From positions 1-64,000 of the forward strand of contig NZ_JACSIT010000037.1 of assembly GCF_014349155.1 (NCBI RefSeq): 64,000 bases of DNA. The letters are read 5' to 3'. The stretch is from Neolewinella lacunae. Lineage in GTDB: Bacteria; Bacteroidota; Bacteroidia; Chitinophagales; Saprospiraceae. Both the position numbers and the translations under genes were made by a program. Of this stretch, positions 26,433 to 35,894 are shown piece by piece (within the stretch, counting starts at the first letter, position 1; each line of letters starts with the position of its first letter). Below the pieces are notes generated by a model. It saw only the letters and a list, made by a program, of their open reading frames with translations, searched no databases and was not told the origin of the DNA.

Positions 26433-27822
26433 GGCAAAGCCGATCCTCGCCGCTGCGGCACTTTCCCTGGGGGTGCTTTACCTCGGTTTTGGGGTAGATC
26501 GCCGCGATTTTTGGTCGCTTTTTCTGGCCTTCGCCCTGGCATTCAGCGCTTATTTGGCGCTGCTCTACCGCCCGGCTGCTGAACGGCTTCCTTGGCTGAT
26601 TGGTCTCGGCATTGTGCTCCGGGTGGCCCTGGTGTTTGCCTTTCCACGGTTGAGCGACGATGTGTACCGCTTCATCTGGGATGGCAGTTTGGTAGCCAGC
26701 GGGCACAACCCCTTTGCCCACCTGCCCGCGCACTATCTGCTGCCGGAGAACAGCGTGGCGGGGCTGACGCCAGAGCTTTTTGCCTTGCTCAATTCACCGG
26801 AATACTACACGATCTACCCGCCGGTGGCCCAGGGTGTGTTCACGCTGGCGGCCTGGCTGAGCCCGGGCAGCTGGTACGGTGCGGCGGTGGTGATGAAGCT
26901 GTTTTTGCTGGCTTGTGAGCTGGGTACGCTCTGGGTTTTCTGGCGGCTTTTACAAGGGGGCGCTAAAACGCAGGTGCTGGCATCCGTTCCCCCGGGGGAA
27001 GAGCAAGGGAAGTCGGACAAGACGCCCTGGCCTCCCACCAACTTGCTGCTTTACTGGCTGAATCCCCTCATCCTGATTGAAATTATGGGGAACCTGCACT
27101 TCGAAGGGGCTATGGTTTTCTTCCTCTTGCTGGCTTATTATTTGTTGCGGCAGCACCGTTGGGTGGCCGCAGCGGCGGGCATGGCGGCCTCGGTGGCGAG
27201 TAAGCTTTTGCCGCTGTTGCTGCTGCCGTATTTGATCCGGCGACTGTGGGGACGGCCCTTCTGGGTTTTTTCGGTGGCTTTTGGCGGGGCTTGTCTGCTC
27301 TTTTTTGCGCCGATGTTGCTCGCGGGCTTTCCGGCCGGCTTTGGGGATAGCCTGGATTTGTACTTCCGCAAGTTTGAGTTCAATGCGAGCCTTTACTACC
27401 TGGCGCGCGCCTACGGATACTACGAAATTGGCTGGAACCAGATTGCCCGCTTCGGTCCGCTACTGGCCAAGGCGGCTGCGGCGGGCATCCTCTTGCTGGC
27501 CCTGCTCGACCGGCGCCGGGATTGGAATACCCTGCCGGCGGGCTGGCTGATGGCTTTCGTCCTCTACCTGCTGTGTGCCACCACCGTTCATCCCTGGTAC
27601 CTGAGTGTACCCATTGCCCTGTGTTGCTTCACGCGGTGGCGCTTCCCCCTGCTCTGGTCTTTCCTCATTATGCTCACCTACACCAACTACGTAACGGTGC
27701 CCTACGCCGAGAACCTTTGGCTGGTGGGCGTGGAGTACGTAGCAGTAGCAGTATTTGCGGGAGCCGAATGGTGGCGCTACAGCGTAAAAAACGCTAAAGC
27801 AGGAAGGCGTGAAAGTGACTAG
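26425..27822 (+). CDS. GT-C-type glycosyl/mannosyltransferase, multi-pass membrane protein
   Basis: 465 residues with about 11-12 transmembrane helices. The first periplasmic loop carries the GT-C acid motif (RLSDDVYRFIWDGSLVA), the signature of enzymes that move sugars from polyprenol-phosphate donors. A second loop motif YYTIYPPVAQGVF follows. Closest in layout to DUF2029/GT87 or MptB-like alpha-mannosyltransferases. Acceptor unknown. The ATG at 26425 is chosen since it overlaps the upstream stop and starts with a basic residue then a helix. Partner of the FAD-dependent gene by overlap, though no joint function is known. Confidence 0.78.
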   Translation: MNKAKPILAAAALSLGVLYLGFGVDRRDFWSLFLAFALAFSAYLALLYRPAAERLPWLIGLGIVLRVALVFAFPRLSDDVYRFIWDGSLVASGHNPFAHLPAHYLLPENSVAGLTPELFALLNSPEYYTIYPPVAQGVFTLAAWLSPGSWYGAAVVMKLFLLACELGTLWVFWRLLQGGAKTQVLASVPPGEEQGKSDKTPWPPTNLLLYWLNPLILIEIMGNLHFEGAMVFFLLLAYYLLRQHRWVAAAAGMAASVASKLLPLLLLPYLIRRLWGRPFWVFSVAFGGACLLFFAPMLLAGFPAGFGDSLDLYFRKFEFNASLYYLARAYGYYEIGWNQIARFGPLLAKAAAAGILLLALLDRRRDWNTLPAGWLMAFVLYLLCATTVHPWYLSVPIALCCFTRWRFPLLWSFLIMLTYTNYVTVPYAENLWLVGVEYVAVAVFAGAEWWRYSVKNAKAGRRESD

Positions 27823-28113
27823 TCTCCTCCACCCCTTCCTAACCATTAGAGTGTTGTTCGCCACAAATATCCTCCCATTAACTCCCCGACTGTGCCCCCA
27901 AACCGGCCAAATGCAAGCCCCAAAGCGGACAAATCACCGTCTATCCACCCCTGAACCAGCGGAAAGAACCGCCAATATCCCGTTCAGAGGCGGGTAGGTT
28001 CCCGGAACTGGCCGAGCGTTCCCCAACGCTTTTCAGGGTCTTGATCTGTTTGGCCCAAAGTTGCATTGCCGGGCTCAGGAGAGCGTATGCACGTGCTTTT
28101 GACGAGGCGGCCA

Positions 28114-31100
28114 TCAATTTTTTTCTACCGCGTTGCTTTCCCTGGCCAGTGCGTTGAGGTATTCGGTGGGCGATACGCCAAAGCGATCGCGGAACCTGGT
28201 GGCGAAGTAGCTCGTCTTTTGAAAGCCGATGGCTTCGGCCAGGGCCGGGGGGGTGGGCGGCTGGCGCTGTTCCAGCAGGCGCCGGGCCTCGAGCAGGCGG
28301 AGTTCCAGCATAAACTTGTTGGTACTCAGGCCCGTCGCGGCCTTGATGCGACGGCTTAAGTTGCGGGTACTCATAAAGGCGGCGGCGGCGAGGGCTTCGT
28401 TGCCGAAGTCGGGATCCTGCAAATTGGCCTGGACGATCGCTTTGATCTCTTCCAGCCAGGTGGCTTCGTCGGTAGAAATGGCAAAGGAGGGCGCTTCGAC
28501 GGGGTCCGGGGTGCTGTTGAGGTTTTTGCGGCGGACTGCGGCGTTGCGGAGCAGGTTAGCGATGCGCAGGCGGAGTTCCTTGCCGTTGAAGGGCTTGAGG
28601 ATGTAGTCGTCTACCCCTATGCGGAGGGCCCGCAGGCGGTCTTCGGTACTGGCGCGGGCGGAGAGTACGATGACGGGCAGGCTGGCGTAGGTGGGGTGGG
28701 CTTTGAGTTGTTCCAGGAGTTCCATTCCGTCCATTTCGGGCATCATCAGGTCGGTGATGATGAGGTCGGGTAGGGAAGCGGCCGGGCAATTGAGGCGTTC
28801 GAGGGCTTCGCGCCCGTTGCTGGCGGTAAGGACGGAAAAGTCGGACATCAGGATGTCGACGAGATGTTCCCGCAGGCCGGGATGGTCTTCTACCACCAGG
28901 ATGGTACGTTGGCCATTGCCGGCTGGGCTGCTGGGTGGGTGGACTTCCACTGCGTTATTTACCGTTCCCGGCACCTGCGGCAGCGCCCCCTCGGTGGTCG
29001 TGGCGGACGATTGCCGCTCTCCGGGTCGCGCCCCACGGGGCAATGCCCGTTCTGCTACTGCGGCGGGGATTTCCAGCACAAAGGTACTCCCCTGGCCCAG
29101 GGTGCTGCGGGCGATGAGGGTGCCCCCCATTAGGTCGGCAAACGATTTGCAAATGGCCAGGCCAATACCCGTTCCCCCTTCGGCACTGGTGGCGGCGTGG
29201 CGCGCCTGGTAGTAGCGCTCGAAAACGTGGGGGAGATCCAGGGGATGAATGCCCCGTCCGGTATCCGTAACCACGACCCGGAGGTGCTGGTCGTGGTAGA
29301 CGGCCCGCAAGGTCGCCCTTCCGCCACGCGGGGTGAAGCGGACGGCATTGGCCAGGAGGTTGCGTATAATGGTCTCCAGTTTGCTGGCGTCGGTCAACAA
29401 GTTTAAATCCTCGGGAAAGTGGTAGGTATCGGCTACGCTTACCCCCACTTGCTGGGCGTAAGACACAAACTCTTCCACAATGCGCTGCAAAAGCGGGCGG
29501 ACGGCGGTGGGCCTGGATTCTAAAATCATTTGCTCGTTATCGAGCTTGGAAAGGTCGAGGATGCCGTTGACGAGGCGCAAAAGTTGTTGGGCCTGTTCCT
29601 TGGCCCTTTGCAGTCGTCGTTGGCTCGGTTCGGGCAATGTGGCTTGTTCCAGTTCCTGTTGGAGGGGGTCAAGAAGCAAAGTGAGTGGGGTGCGCAGCTC
29701 GTGGCTGGCGTTCGCGAAAAACTGGGATTTCAGATCGTCGAGGCGCCGAAGTTCCGCCGCCTGTTGGCTGATGATTTGCTTATCGGCTTCAATCTGCCGG
29801 GTGCGCTCGGCTACCAGATAGCGCAGGCGGGCACTCTGGTAGGAAGTGACCAGGTAAATGATGCCGATGATGGCCATCAGAATACCCAAAATGAACCAGA
29901 GCCTTAAATAGAAAGGGGCAATTACCCGCAGTGGAATGGTCATTTCCTGCAGCAGCCGCCCCGCCATGTCTTGGGCGACGATGCGCAACTGATAATGCTG
30001 ATAGGGGAGCCCCTCCAGCAGGATGCCGTTGCTGCCCACGGGAATAGGGTGTTCTTGCCAGCCGATCACCTGGCTGGTGATGAGGTAGGGAACGGGGGAC
30101 AGGTCTGGCGAAACCAAGGTAAGACGGGTGCCTAAATCGGCAGGGTATATGGTTATGGACCCGCTTGCGATCAGGTCGGCCATCCGGTTAAATGCTGCGC
30201 CGTCTTCGCTGCGGCGCTGTAGCAAGTCGAGCAGGCGCAGGTAGTCTGGCCCGGGTGCGAGTTGTTGTTTGGCGTGAAAATGACGGGGGTTAAAGTAGGT
30301 GATGCCGGTGTTTCCCCCGAAGTACAGGTTTCCGTTGGGGTGGCGGTAGTGCGAAATGCGGTTGAACTCAGCATCCACTGTTCCGTCATCGGGGCCGTAG
30401 TGGAAGGCAAATTCGGAGTCCTTGTGAAACTGGACGATCCCGTTTTCGGAAGGAATCCAGAGATAACCTAGTGAATCTTCGTAGGCGGCGTGGAGTACCA
30501 TTGAAGGAAAGCCGTTGCGGGTGGTGTAGGTCCGGGTAGGTACTGCGCCTTCGGGATGCCAGCGTAGGAGGCCGGCATCGCCGGTAGCCAGCCAGAAAAC
30601 ACCCTCCGCGTCGATGTGGCAGTGATGGACGTTGGTGGCGGGAAGGTGAAAGTTGCCCTCGGCCCGGTCGTGATAATGCCCCAGAAATTCACCCCCGGCG
30701 TCAAAGCAGTACAGACCGGTAGAAGCACTCATCCACACCCGTTGCTGCTCATCTTCGGTAAAGGCATAGATGAAGATGGGCTGGCGCACCCGCCTTTGGT
30801 CATAATGAATGCGGCGGACATCGCCCGAAACAGCGTTCACCGCAAAAACGTCTCCCGAAAGCGTTGCGCACCAGATGGTTTGCGTGTGCTTTTGCTCCCA
30901 CAGCGCCCAGAGCTGAAAGTTGACCAAAGTATCGGCGAAAAACAGGTCAACTGAATCCAGGTTCCCCCCCCGAAAGCGCCGCAGGAAAGGACGGGAGAAA
31001 TTAGAAGATTGCTGTACGTTGTAGGGCAGTCCCGTCCAGATGTCTCCGGAAGCTGCTCTGAATACCGCGTGGTTGTGCGGGGTGACAACGTTGGGCGCTG

Positions 31101-32310
31101 CCACGGGTAAATCGCGGGCGTAAGACCCCGTTTCGATGCCCGCCCAAAGGCGACCAGTAGTATCGAAGCTGATCCCCCGGTGGGCGTGGCCGGGAATACC
31201 CGTCCGGCTGAAAAAGTCGCGCTTGAGACGGAGGTGGGAAAAGCCATCCTGGCCATTGGTGGCCAACAAATTCCCACTGCGATCGGCCCGCACGAAAGGG
31301 GGCAACTGCAATCCGGGGAACTCCGCCAGGGTGCCTTCCCCTACCCGCATCAGCAGGGTAACCTCCCCGAGCTGTATCCAGTAATGGTCTTGCCGCTCGT
31401 CGAAAAAGCGGAGCTGGGCCGAATCGGGAAGCTCCGGGAAGAGTTCTTGCAGCGAAAAAGTGCTGGCGCCCAGGTCGGGGCCATAGCGGATGTACCGCCA
31501 GTTGGGGGTAGTTTCTTTAGGCGTATGGAAGGAAACCAGCCAGCTTTTACCCGTCCAGTACATATAAGGTTGGCCCACCGTGAACGGGGAAGGGAGAGAC
31601 CACGGAGTGGGTTCCTCACTTGCCAGGGAGATGGCTTTGCCCGTCAGGTCGTAGCCTTTCCAGGTGCGTTCCCGCTCGTTTCTGACGTGGCCCTGCGAAA
31701 TGCAGAAGCCAGTACCAGCCAGGGGGATGACCCGCACCAGATTCTCCAGGGGCTCGGGCAATTGGACGACGGAGTAATTGTCCTGCCGTCGGTAATGAAC
31801 GAAGTAGCCCCGTTCACTGACGAAGAGCAGGCTTCGATCAGGCATTTGGGCGTAGACCTTGCAGCCTTCCAGGGCGGCGCGGAGTTGCGCTGGAAGGTAG
31901 GTTTCCGCCGGGACGGTCTTTTCCCGAAAGGCGTCAAAGAGGGTGAAGGTAAAGGAATTGTAGTAGGCCGTGTAGCGGGTGCCGTTGAGGCCGTTGAGCA
32001 TCCAGATCAAACCATCGGGGTCTTCCATTACGTGCCCGATATTGTTGCTGTGCAAGCCGTGTTCTTCCTTGGTGTACACCCTGAACTGGTTGCCGTCGAA
32101 GCGGTTGACCCCGAAGCGGGTGGTGAGCCAGAGCAGGCCACGGCTGTCTTCGAAGATATTGCTGACGGCATTGTGGGAAAGGCCGTCCTCCGCCGTGTAG
32201 TGGTCAGCTTGCAAACGGTAACCCTGGCCGTAGGCGCAAAGCCCGAAGCCCAGGAAGAGCAGTAAGAGGAAAAGCTTTTCTGACAATGGCCGTACGACTA
32301 TTTTCACCAC
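28114..32310 (-). CDS. Hybrid two-component system regulator (one-protein sensor kinase/response regulator)
   Basis: 1,398 residues. Order: signal peptide or first TM (10-28), two seven-bladed periplasmic propellers of reg_prop repeats (about 35-735; e.g. EDGLSHNAVSNIFEDSRGLLW), a Y_Y_Y domain (about 740-810), a TM helix (about 818-838), HisKA with phospho-acceptor His near 869 (FANASHELRTPLTLLL), HATPase (GRGIHPLDLPHVFERYYQ; GGTGIGLAICK), a receiver with Asp near 1186 (LIITDLMMPEMDG) and an AraC-type DNA-binding domain to the end. This is the classic Bacteroidota glycan-sensing hybrid. No SusC/SusD pair is nearby, so its targets lie elsewhere or include the DUF393/LamG genes diverging from it. 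Confidence 0.95.
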   Translation of the reverse strand: MVKIVVRPLSEKLFLLLLFLGFGLCAYGQGYRLQADHYTAEDGLSHNAVSNIFEDSRGLLWLTTRFGVNRFDGNQFRVYTKEEHGLHSNNIGHVMEDPDGLIWMLNGLNGTRYTAYYNSFTFTLFDAFREKTVPAETYLPAQLRAALEGCKVYAQMPDRSLLFVSERGYFVHYRRQDNYSVVQLPEPLENLVRVIPLAGTGFCISQGHVRNERERTWKGYDLTGKAISLASEEPTPWSLPSPFTVGQPYMYWTGKSWLVSFHTPKETTPNWRYIRYGPDLGASTFSLQELFPELPDSAQLRFFDERQDHYWIQLGEVTLLMRVGEGTLAEFPGLQLPPFVRADRSGNLLATNGQDGFSHLRLKRDFFSRTGIPGHAHRGISFDTTGRLWAGIETGSYARDLPVAAPNVVTPHNHAVFRAASGDIWTGLPYNVQQSSNFSRPFLRRFRGGNLDSVDLFFADTLVNFQLWALWEQKHTQTIWCATLSGDVFAVNAVSGDVRRIHYDQRRVRQPIFIYAFTEDEQQRVWMSASTGLYCFDAGGEFLGHYHDRAEGNFHLPATNVHHCHIDAEGVFWLATGDAGLLRWHPEGAVPTRTYTTRNGFPSMVLHAAYEDSLGYLWIPSENGIVQFHKDSEFAFHYGPDDGTVDAEFNRISHYRHPNGNLYFGGNTGITYFNPRHFHAKQQLAPGPDYLRLLDLLQRRSEDGAAFNRMADLIASGSITIYPADLGTRLTLVSPDLSPVPYLITSQVIGWQEHPIPVGSNGILLEGLPYQHYQLRIVAQDMAGRLLQEMTIPLRVIAPFYLRLWFILGILMAIIGIIYLVTSYQSARLRYLVAERTRQIEADKQIISQQAAELRRLDDLKSQFFANASHELRTPLTLLLDPLQQELEQATLPEPSQRRLQRAKEQAQQLLRLVNGILDLSKLDNEQMILESRPTAVRPLLQRIVEEFVSYAQQVGVSVADTYHFPEDLNLLTDASKLETIIRNLLANAVRFTPRGGRATLRAVYHDQHLRVVVTDTGRGIHPLDLPHVFERYYQARHAATSAEGGTGIGLAICKSFADLMGGTLIARSTLGQGSTFVLEIPAAVAERALPRGARPGERQSSATTTEGALPQVPGTVNNAVEVHPPSSPAGNGQRTILVVEDHPGLREHLVDILMSDFSVLTASNGREALERLNCPAASLPDLIITDLMMPEMDGMELLEQLKAHPTYASLPVIVLSARASTEDRLRALRIGVDDYILKPFNGKELRLRIANLLRNAAVRRKNLNSTPDPVEAPSFAISTDEATWLEEIKAIVQANLQDPDFGNEALAAAAFMSTRNLSRRIKAATGLSTNKFMLELRLLEARRLLEQRQPPTPPALAEAIGFQKTSYFATRFRDRFGVSPTEYLNALARESNAVEKN

Positions 32311-32487
32311 CCAACGGGAGCTGGGGGTGGAAAGATGAATTCACCACTTCTATAGCCAGAAAACGAAAAAACAAGTTCAGCTGCAAAGGACAAAAATAGC
32401 ATTTTCCCCGGTTTTTCCTAGTGTGCTTCCCCTGTGGACGAAAGGCTCGTGGCCCAACCTTCCCCCGCCTGCATTGTTTTCAGGGTT

Positions 32488-32895
32488 ATGGCAGCAGCAT
32501 CTCCCGTCCTTTTTTTCGATGGCCTCTGTAATTTGTGCAACGGGGCCGTCCAGTGGTTCCTCCTCAATGACCGGGAGGGGAATCTCCGTTTTGCCAGTTT
32601 GCAGTCGGAACTGGCCCAGGAATTGCTCCCGGCCGCCGGGGTGGACCCTACGGCCCTCAGCAGCCTGGTCCTTTACGACAATGGCGTGGCGTACACGGAA
32701 AGCGACGGGGCGCTTCGCGCTACAGCCCTCCTCGGTGGCGTGTACCGACCCCTCGCCAGGTTCCTGCGATTCTTTCCCCGGGTGCTGCGGGACGCCGTTT
32801 ATCGTCTCATTGCCGCAAACCGCTACCGCTGGTTTGGCAAACGCGAAGCCTGCCTGCTGCCCCGCCCGGAATGGAAGGCCCGCTTCCTTGGTTAA
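32488..32895 (+). CDS. DCC-family thiol-disulfide oxidoreductase (DUF393)
   Basis: 135 residues with the family signature DGLCNLCN near the N-terminus (about residue 10; two Cys two residues apart plus Asp), then LRFASLQSELAQ and the C-terminal ANRYRWFG and CLLPRPEWKARFL motifs. DCC proteins are thioredoxin-like proteins of unclear substrate, often encoded next to lipid or DNA repair genes. The ATG at 32488 is preferred: the longer frame's extra 18 residues are unlike the family. It diverges from the hybrid regulator, about 177 bases away, and precedes a T9SS substrate. Confidence 0.85.
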   Translation: MAAASPVLFFDGLCNLCNGAVQWFLLNDREGNLRFASLQSELAQELLPAAGVDPTALSSLVLYDNGVAYTESDGALRATALLGGVYRPLARFLRFFPRVLRDAVYRLIAANRYRWFGKREACLLPRPEWKARFLG

Positions 32896-32946
32896 AGGCA
32901 ATGATTGAACGCGCTGCGGCGTTGAAACAAACGGTGGCCATCACCC

Positions 32947-32954
32947 TACCTTTG
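32947..32954 (+). promoter_or_regulatory. -7 element TACCTTTG
   Basis: Exact TAnnTTTG match 20 bases before the ATG at 32974, giving the LamG gene its own promoter. Confidence 0.6.
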
Positions 32955-32973
32955 CGGCCCAAAAAATCGGTTT

Positions 32974-34242
32974 ATGCGCGTTTTTATCTTCCCTTGTCTA
33001 CTCCTGGTCCTGAGCTTTTTGGGCATCTTCCCCGGCGGAGCGACTGCCCAGACCATGCCAACGGAACTCAACCTGGTGGCCCGCTACACCTTCGATGGCA
33101 ACTTTGGGGATGCCACCGGAGACAGTGCCAACAATGGCGTGCCCAGCGGCGTGCCGGAATTTGCCTGCGGCATCAATGGCTCCGCCCTCGCCCTGAACAG
33201 TGGCAACGACTTCGTGCGGATCCCCGGCGGCAACAGCAACAACGTCAACCGTCGCTTCGAATCCGAAGACTTTACCCTTAGTTTCTACTTTAAATCCATC
33301 GGTACCAACGGCACCCAGTACCTGGTGTCCAAACGGGATACCAACTGCAATAACCTTCAGTTCATCGCCATCCGCTACGCTCCCCTTACGCGTACCATCT
33401 CCGCGGTGCTGCGGCAAAACAATCAGGAAGCCCGCGTTGATCACCGCATCACCAACGCCGCCTGCTGGCAACACGTGGTCTTGCTGCGGGAAGGCAACAG
33501 CGTACGCCTTTTCCTGAACGCCCGGGAAGTTGGCGAGGCACGAACCTCGAGCCGCGTTGACGTTGACAACACCGGCGACTTCCTCATCGGCTCCACCAAC
33601 TGCCGTACCCCGGGAGAGACGCCCTTCGATGGCCTCATCGACGAAATGCGCATCTACAGCCGCGCCCTCCGCGACGCAGAAGTGGAAGGCCTCTACGAAC
33701 GGCCCGACCGCATCGTCAACACCACGCGCCGCCTCTTTCTCGGGGAATCGGTCGATATCGAACTCAACAGCGCCTGTGGTGTGGGCTACGACTGGCTGCC
33801 CCGGGCCGGGGTAGATGACCCTTCGGCGGCCGAGCCCACCATCACCCCGGTGGCGGCAGGTCGGCAAGCTTACCGCGTCCGCATCCAGGACGCCGAAAGC
33901 AATTGCACGGCCATTGATAGCATCGTCTTACAGGTCATTGACCCCGCCCTGCTGGATTGCTCCCAGATCTTCCTGCCCAAGGCCTTTACCCCCAATGGCA
34001 TCGGACCAACGGAAAACGAAACCTTCGGCATTTCCAACCCCTTCGCCATCTCCGAGCTCGTCAGCTTTGAAATCTACGACCGCTACGGCGCCCAGATGTT
34101 TCAAACGACCGACGCCTTCGCCCGTTGGGACGGCACCTTCAAGGGTTCCCCCGTTCACCCCGGCGTGGCCGTCTGGCGCGTCGTCTACCGCTGCCAGGGC
34201 AATGAGTTCGTGGAAAGTGGTAGTGTGATGGTTATGCGGTAG
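32974..34242 (+). CDS. LamG-domain protein with CHU_C/T9SS type B sorting domain
   Basis: 422-residue surface protein. Signal peptide 1-26 (cut after GGATAQ), a LamG/concanavalin-like jelly roll at about 35-240 (LVARYTFDGNFGDATGDSAN, LIDEMRIYSRALRDAEVEGLY are the usual start and end), an Ig-like segment with a disulfide-like Cys pair, and the gliding-motility-associated CHU_C domain from about 332 (IFLPKAFTPNG, FEIYDRYGAQMFQT, HPGVAVWRV) that directs T9SS export and anchoring. Probably binds a sugar polymer or is an adhesin. The promoter box at 32947 separates it from the DUF393 gene. Confidence 0.9.
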   Translation: MRVFIFPCLLLVLSFLGIFPGGATAQTMPTELNLVARYTFDGNFGDATGDSANNGVPSGVPEFACGINGSALALNSGNDFVRIPGGNSNNVNRRFESEDFTLSFYFKSIGTNGTQYLVSKRDTNCNNLQFIAIRYAPLTRTISAVLRQNNQEARVDHRITNAACWQHVVLLREGNSVRLFLNAREVGEARTSSRVDVDNTGDFLIGSTNCRTPGETPFDGLIDEMRIYSRALRDAEVEGLYERPDRIVNTTRRLFLGESVDIELNSACGVGYDWLPRAGVDDPSAAEPTITPVAAGRQAYRVRIQDAESNCTAIDSIVLQVIDPALLDCSQIFLPKAFTPNGIGPTENETFGISNPFAISELVSFEIYDRYGAQMFQTTDAFARWDGTFKGSPVHPGVAVWRVVYRCQGNEFVESGSVMVMR

Positions 34243-34248
34243 CGGTGG

Positions 34249-34343
34249 TTAGTTCATAGTTCATAGTTTACTAGTTACCAGTAAACTACCACACTACTGA
34301 ACTACTAGACTATTGAACTATGAACTACTAGACTACTGAACTA
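34249..34343. repeat. Degenerate heptanucleotide array (TAGTTCA / TGAACTA)
   Basis: TAGTTCA units in the left third invert to GAACTAC/TGAACTA units in the right two thirds, so the array forms a loose palindrome between two convergent genes. Similar heptamer tracts lie inside the MITE-like elements at 24564 and 41439. Confidence 0.65.
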
Positions 34344-35699
34344 ATACCCTCCCGTAGCAAAATCCGCCGCCCGGTCCATCCATTTGCCGTTGGTAAAATC
34401 GGGAAAAGCTTGCAGGGTGCCTCCCTGGGCTACCGATTGCTCGGAGAGGGGGGTGATCGCCAGCCAGGTGGCCGCATCGTAGACGTCAATGGGCGCTACG
34501 GCATTGGCTTTGGCGGCTTCGACGAAGGCGTTGACGAGGAAGAAGTCCATCCCCCCGTGTCCGGCCCCTTCGGCCCGGTCGGCCATGCGCTGCCACAGCG
34601 GGTGGTCGTATTTTTCCAGGAAAGGCGCGGCCGCAGCCCAGCGGTGGGCCTCGGTGGTACCTTCAAGGTGAAGGGACTGGTTGACGTCCATCCACAGGCC
34701 CTTCGTCCCCTGCACCCTAAAGCCGAGGCTGTAGGGCCGGGGCAGGTTGGTGTCGTGGTGGAGGACTACCGTTTCGCCGTTGACGGTGGATAGTAGGGTG
34801 GTTACCTTGTCGCCGAGCTTAAATTCTACTTTGGCATTGGGGTGGCTGGGGCCACCTTTGGGGTGGTTGACGATGTATTCGTGCAGGCCCCGGGCCTTAC
34901 TGGCCATCGAGGTGAGGCCCACAAAACGGTTGCCCCGGTTGATGTTGATGTAGTTGGCCACCGGCCCGACGCCGTGGGTGGGGTAGAGGTCGCCGTTGCG
35001 GAGGACGGAATGGGCGGTGCGCCAGCGGGCCTCGTGGAAGGCCTTGGGACCAAACTCCACACCCCCGCCGTAGGCCTCCACGCCGTCGTTAAATTTAACG
35101 TTGCGCAGGTCGTGCTGATAGCCCCCTTCGAGGTGGAGCAACTCGCCGAAAAGTCCCTGGCGGACCATATTGAGTACCGCCATCACGTCGCGGCGGTAAC
35201 AGACGTTTTCCAGGAAGAAGAGTTGGCTGCCGGTGGCCTCGTGGGTGCGCACCAGTTCCCAGCACTCGTCCAGGGAAAAAGCCCCGCACACTTCCACGCC
35301 CACGTAGCGGCCTTTGCGCATGGCGGCCACCGCCATCGGGGTGTGCCAGCGCCAGGGAGTGGCAATCATGACGGCATCCAGATCTTCGGTCTCCAGCAGG
35401 CGGAGGTAATCTTCCGGTCCTTGGTCGTAAACGACGGGCGCGGGCGCACCCGCTTTCGCAAACAGTTCTTTCGTCATCCCGATCATACGCTGGTCGATGT
35501 CCGCGATCGCCGTTACAACGCAGTCGTCGCGGCGCAGCAGCAGGTCCAGGTGCGATTGCCCGCGGAAGCCCGTACCCAGCACCGCCACGCGCAGTTTTTC
35601 CAGCGAACGGCCAGTAGTAGCAGGGGCGCTGAACGCAGGTGCAGTGGAAAGTACCGCAGGTGCAGCGAGGGAAGACTGAAGGAATTGACGTCGGCGCAT
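34341..35699 (-). CDS. GH109-like Gfo/Idh/MocA oxidoreductase, exported
   Basis: 452 residues. N-terminal twin-arginine-like signal (MRRRQFLQSSLAAPAVL), a Rossmann domain (AVLGTGFRGQSHLDLLL at about 38-54, DLDAVMIATPWRWH) and a GFO/IDH/MocA C-terminal half. The stretch LNMVRQGLFGELLHLEGGY, followed by QHDLR, is the hallmark of GH109, NAD-dependent enzymes that cleave alpha-N-acetylgalactosamine by oxidation-elimination. In GH109 the EKP-type motif is varied; here it reads GVEVCG. GH109 activity is the best guess but other exported members are known. The ATG at 35699 is used. Convergent with the LamG gene across the heptamer array. Confidence 0.85.
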   Translation of the reverse strand: MRRRQFLQSSLAAPAVLSTAPAFSAPATTGRSLEKLRVAVLGTGFRGQSHLDLLLRRDDCVVTAIADIDQRMIGMTKELFAKAGAPAPVVYDQGPEDYLRLLETEDLDAVMIATPWRWHTPMAVAAMRKGRYVGVEVCGAFSLDECWELVRTHEATGSQLFFLENVCYRRDVMAVLNMVRQGLFGELLHLEGGYQHDLRNVKFNDGVEAYGGGVEFGPKAFHEARWRTAHSVLRNGDLYPTHGVGPVANYININRGNRFVGLTSMASKARGLHEYIVNHPKGGPSHPNAKVEFKLGDKVTTLLSTVNGETVVLHHDTNLPRPYSLGFRVQGTKGLWMDVNQSLHLEGTTEAHRWAAAAPFLEKYDHPLWQRMADRAEGAGHGGMDFFLVNAFVEAAKANAVAPIDVYDAATWLAITPLSEQSVAQGGTLQAFPDFTNGKWMDRAADFATGGY

Positions 35700-35784
35700 G
35701 GTGGTCTGACTTTAGGAAAGCTCCGTAAAAAGTGAGTGGTTTTGAGCGCCTAAACTACAAACTCCCCGAATAATCCCGGCTGTA

Positions 35785-35872
35785 GGATGCCCCCACCCGA
35801 ACCCTCCCTTGCTCCTTATCTTAGCTCCCCCCTTCGGGGGGCCGGGGGGGAGCACCTGCGCCCGCGCCCCAC
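35785..35872 (-). repeat. Modular repeat: partial D + spacer + module B + core, inverted
   Basis: CCCCCACCCGAA (half of hairpin D), CTTGCTCCTTAT spacer, CCCCCCTTCGGGGGGCC and GCACCTGCGCCCGCGCCCC, ordered on the minus strand. Lies between two co-directional minus-strand genes. Confidence 0.75.
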
Positions 35873-35894
35873 CTGAAATACGGCACCGCAAAAA

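Noticed and set aside
34625..34645. Core-like GCGCGGCCGCAG inside the GH109-like gene
   Set aside because: It codes a normal-looking part of the protein and lacks the flanking core bases; probably chance in a GC-rich gene.
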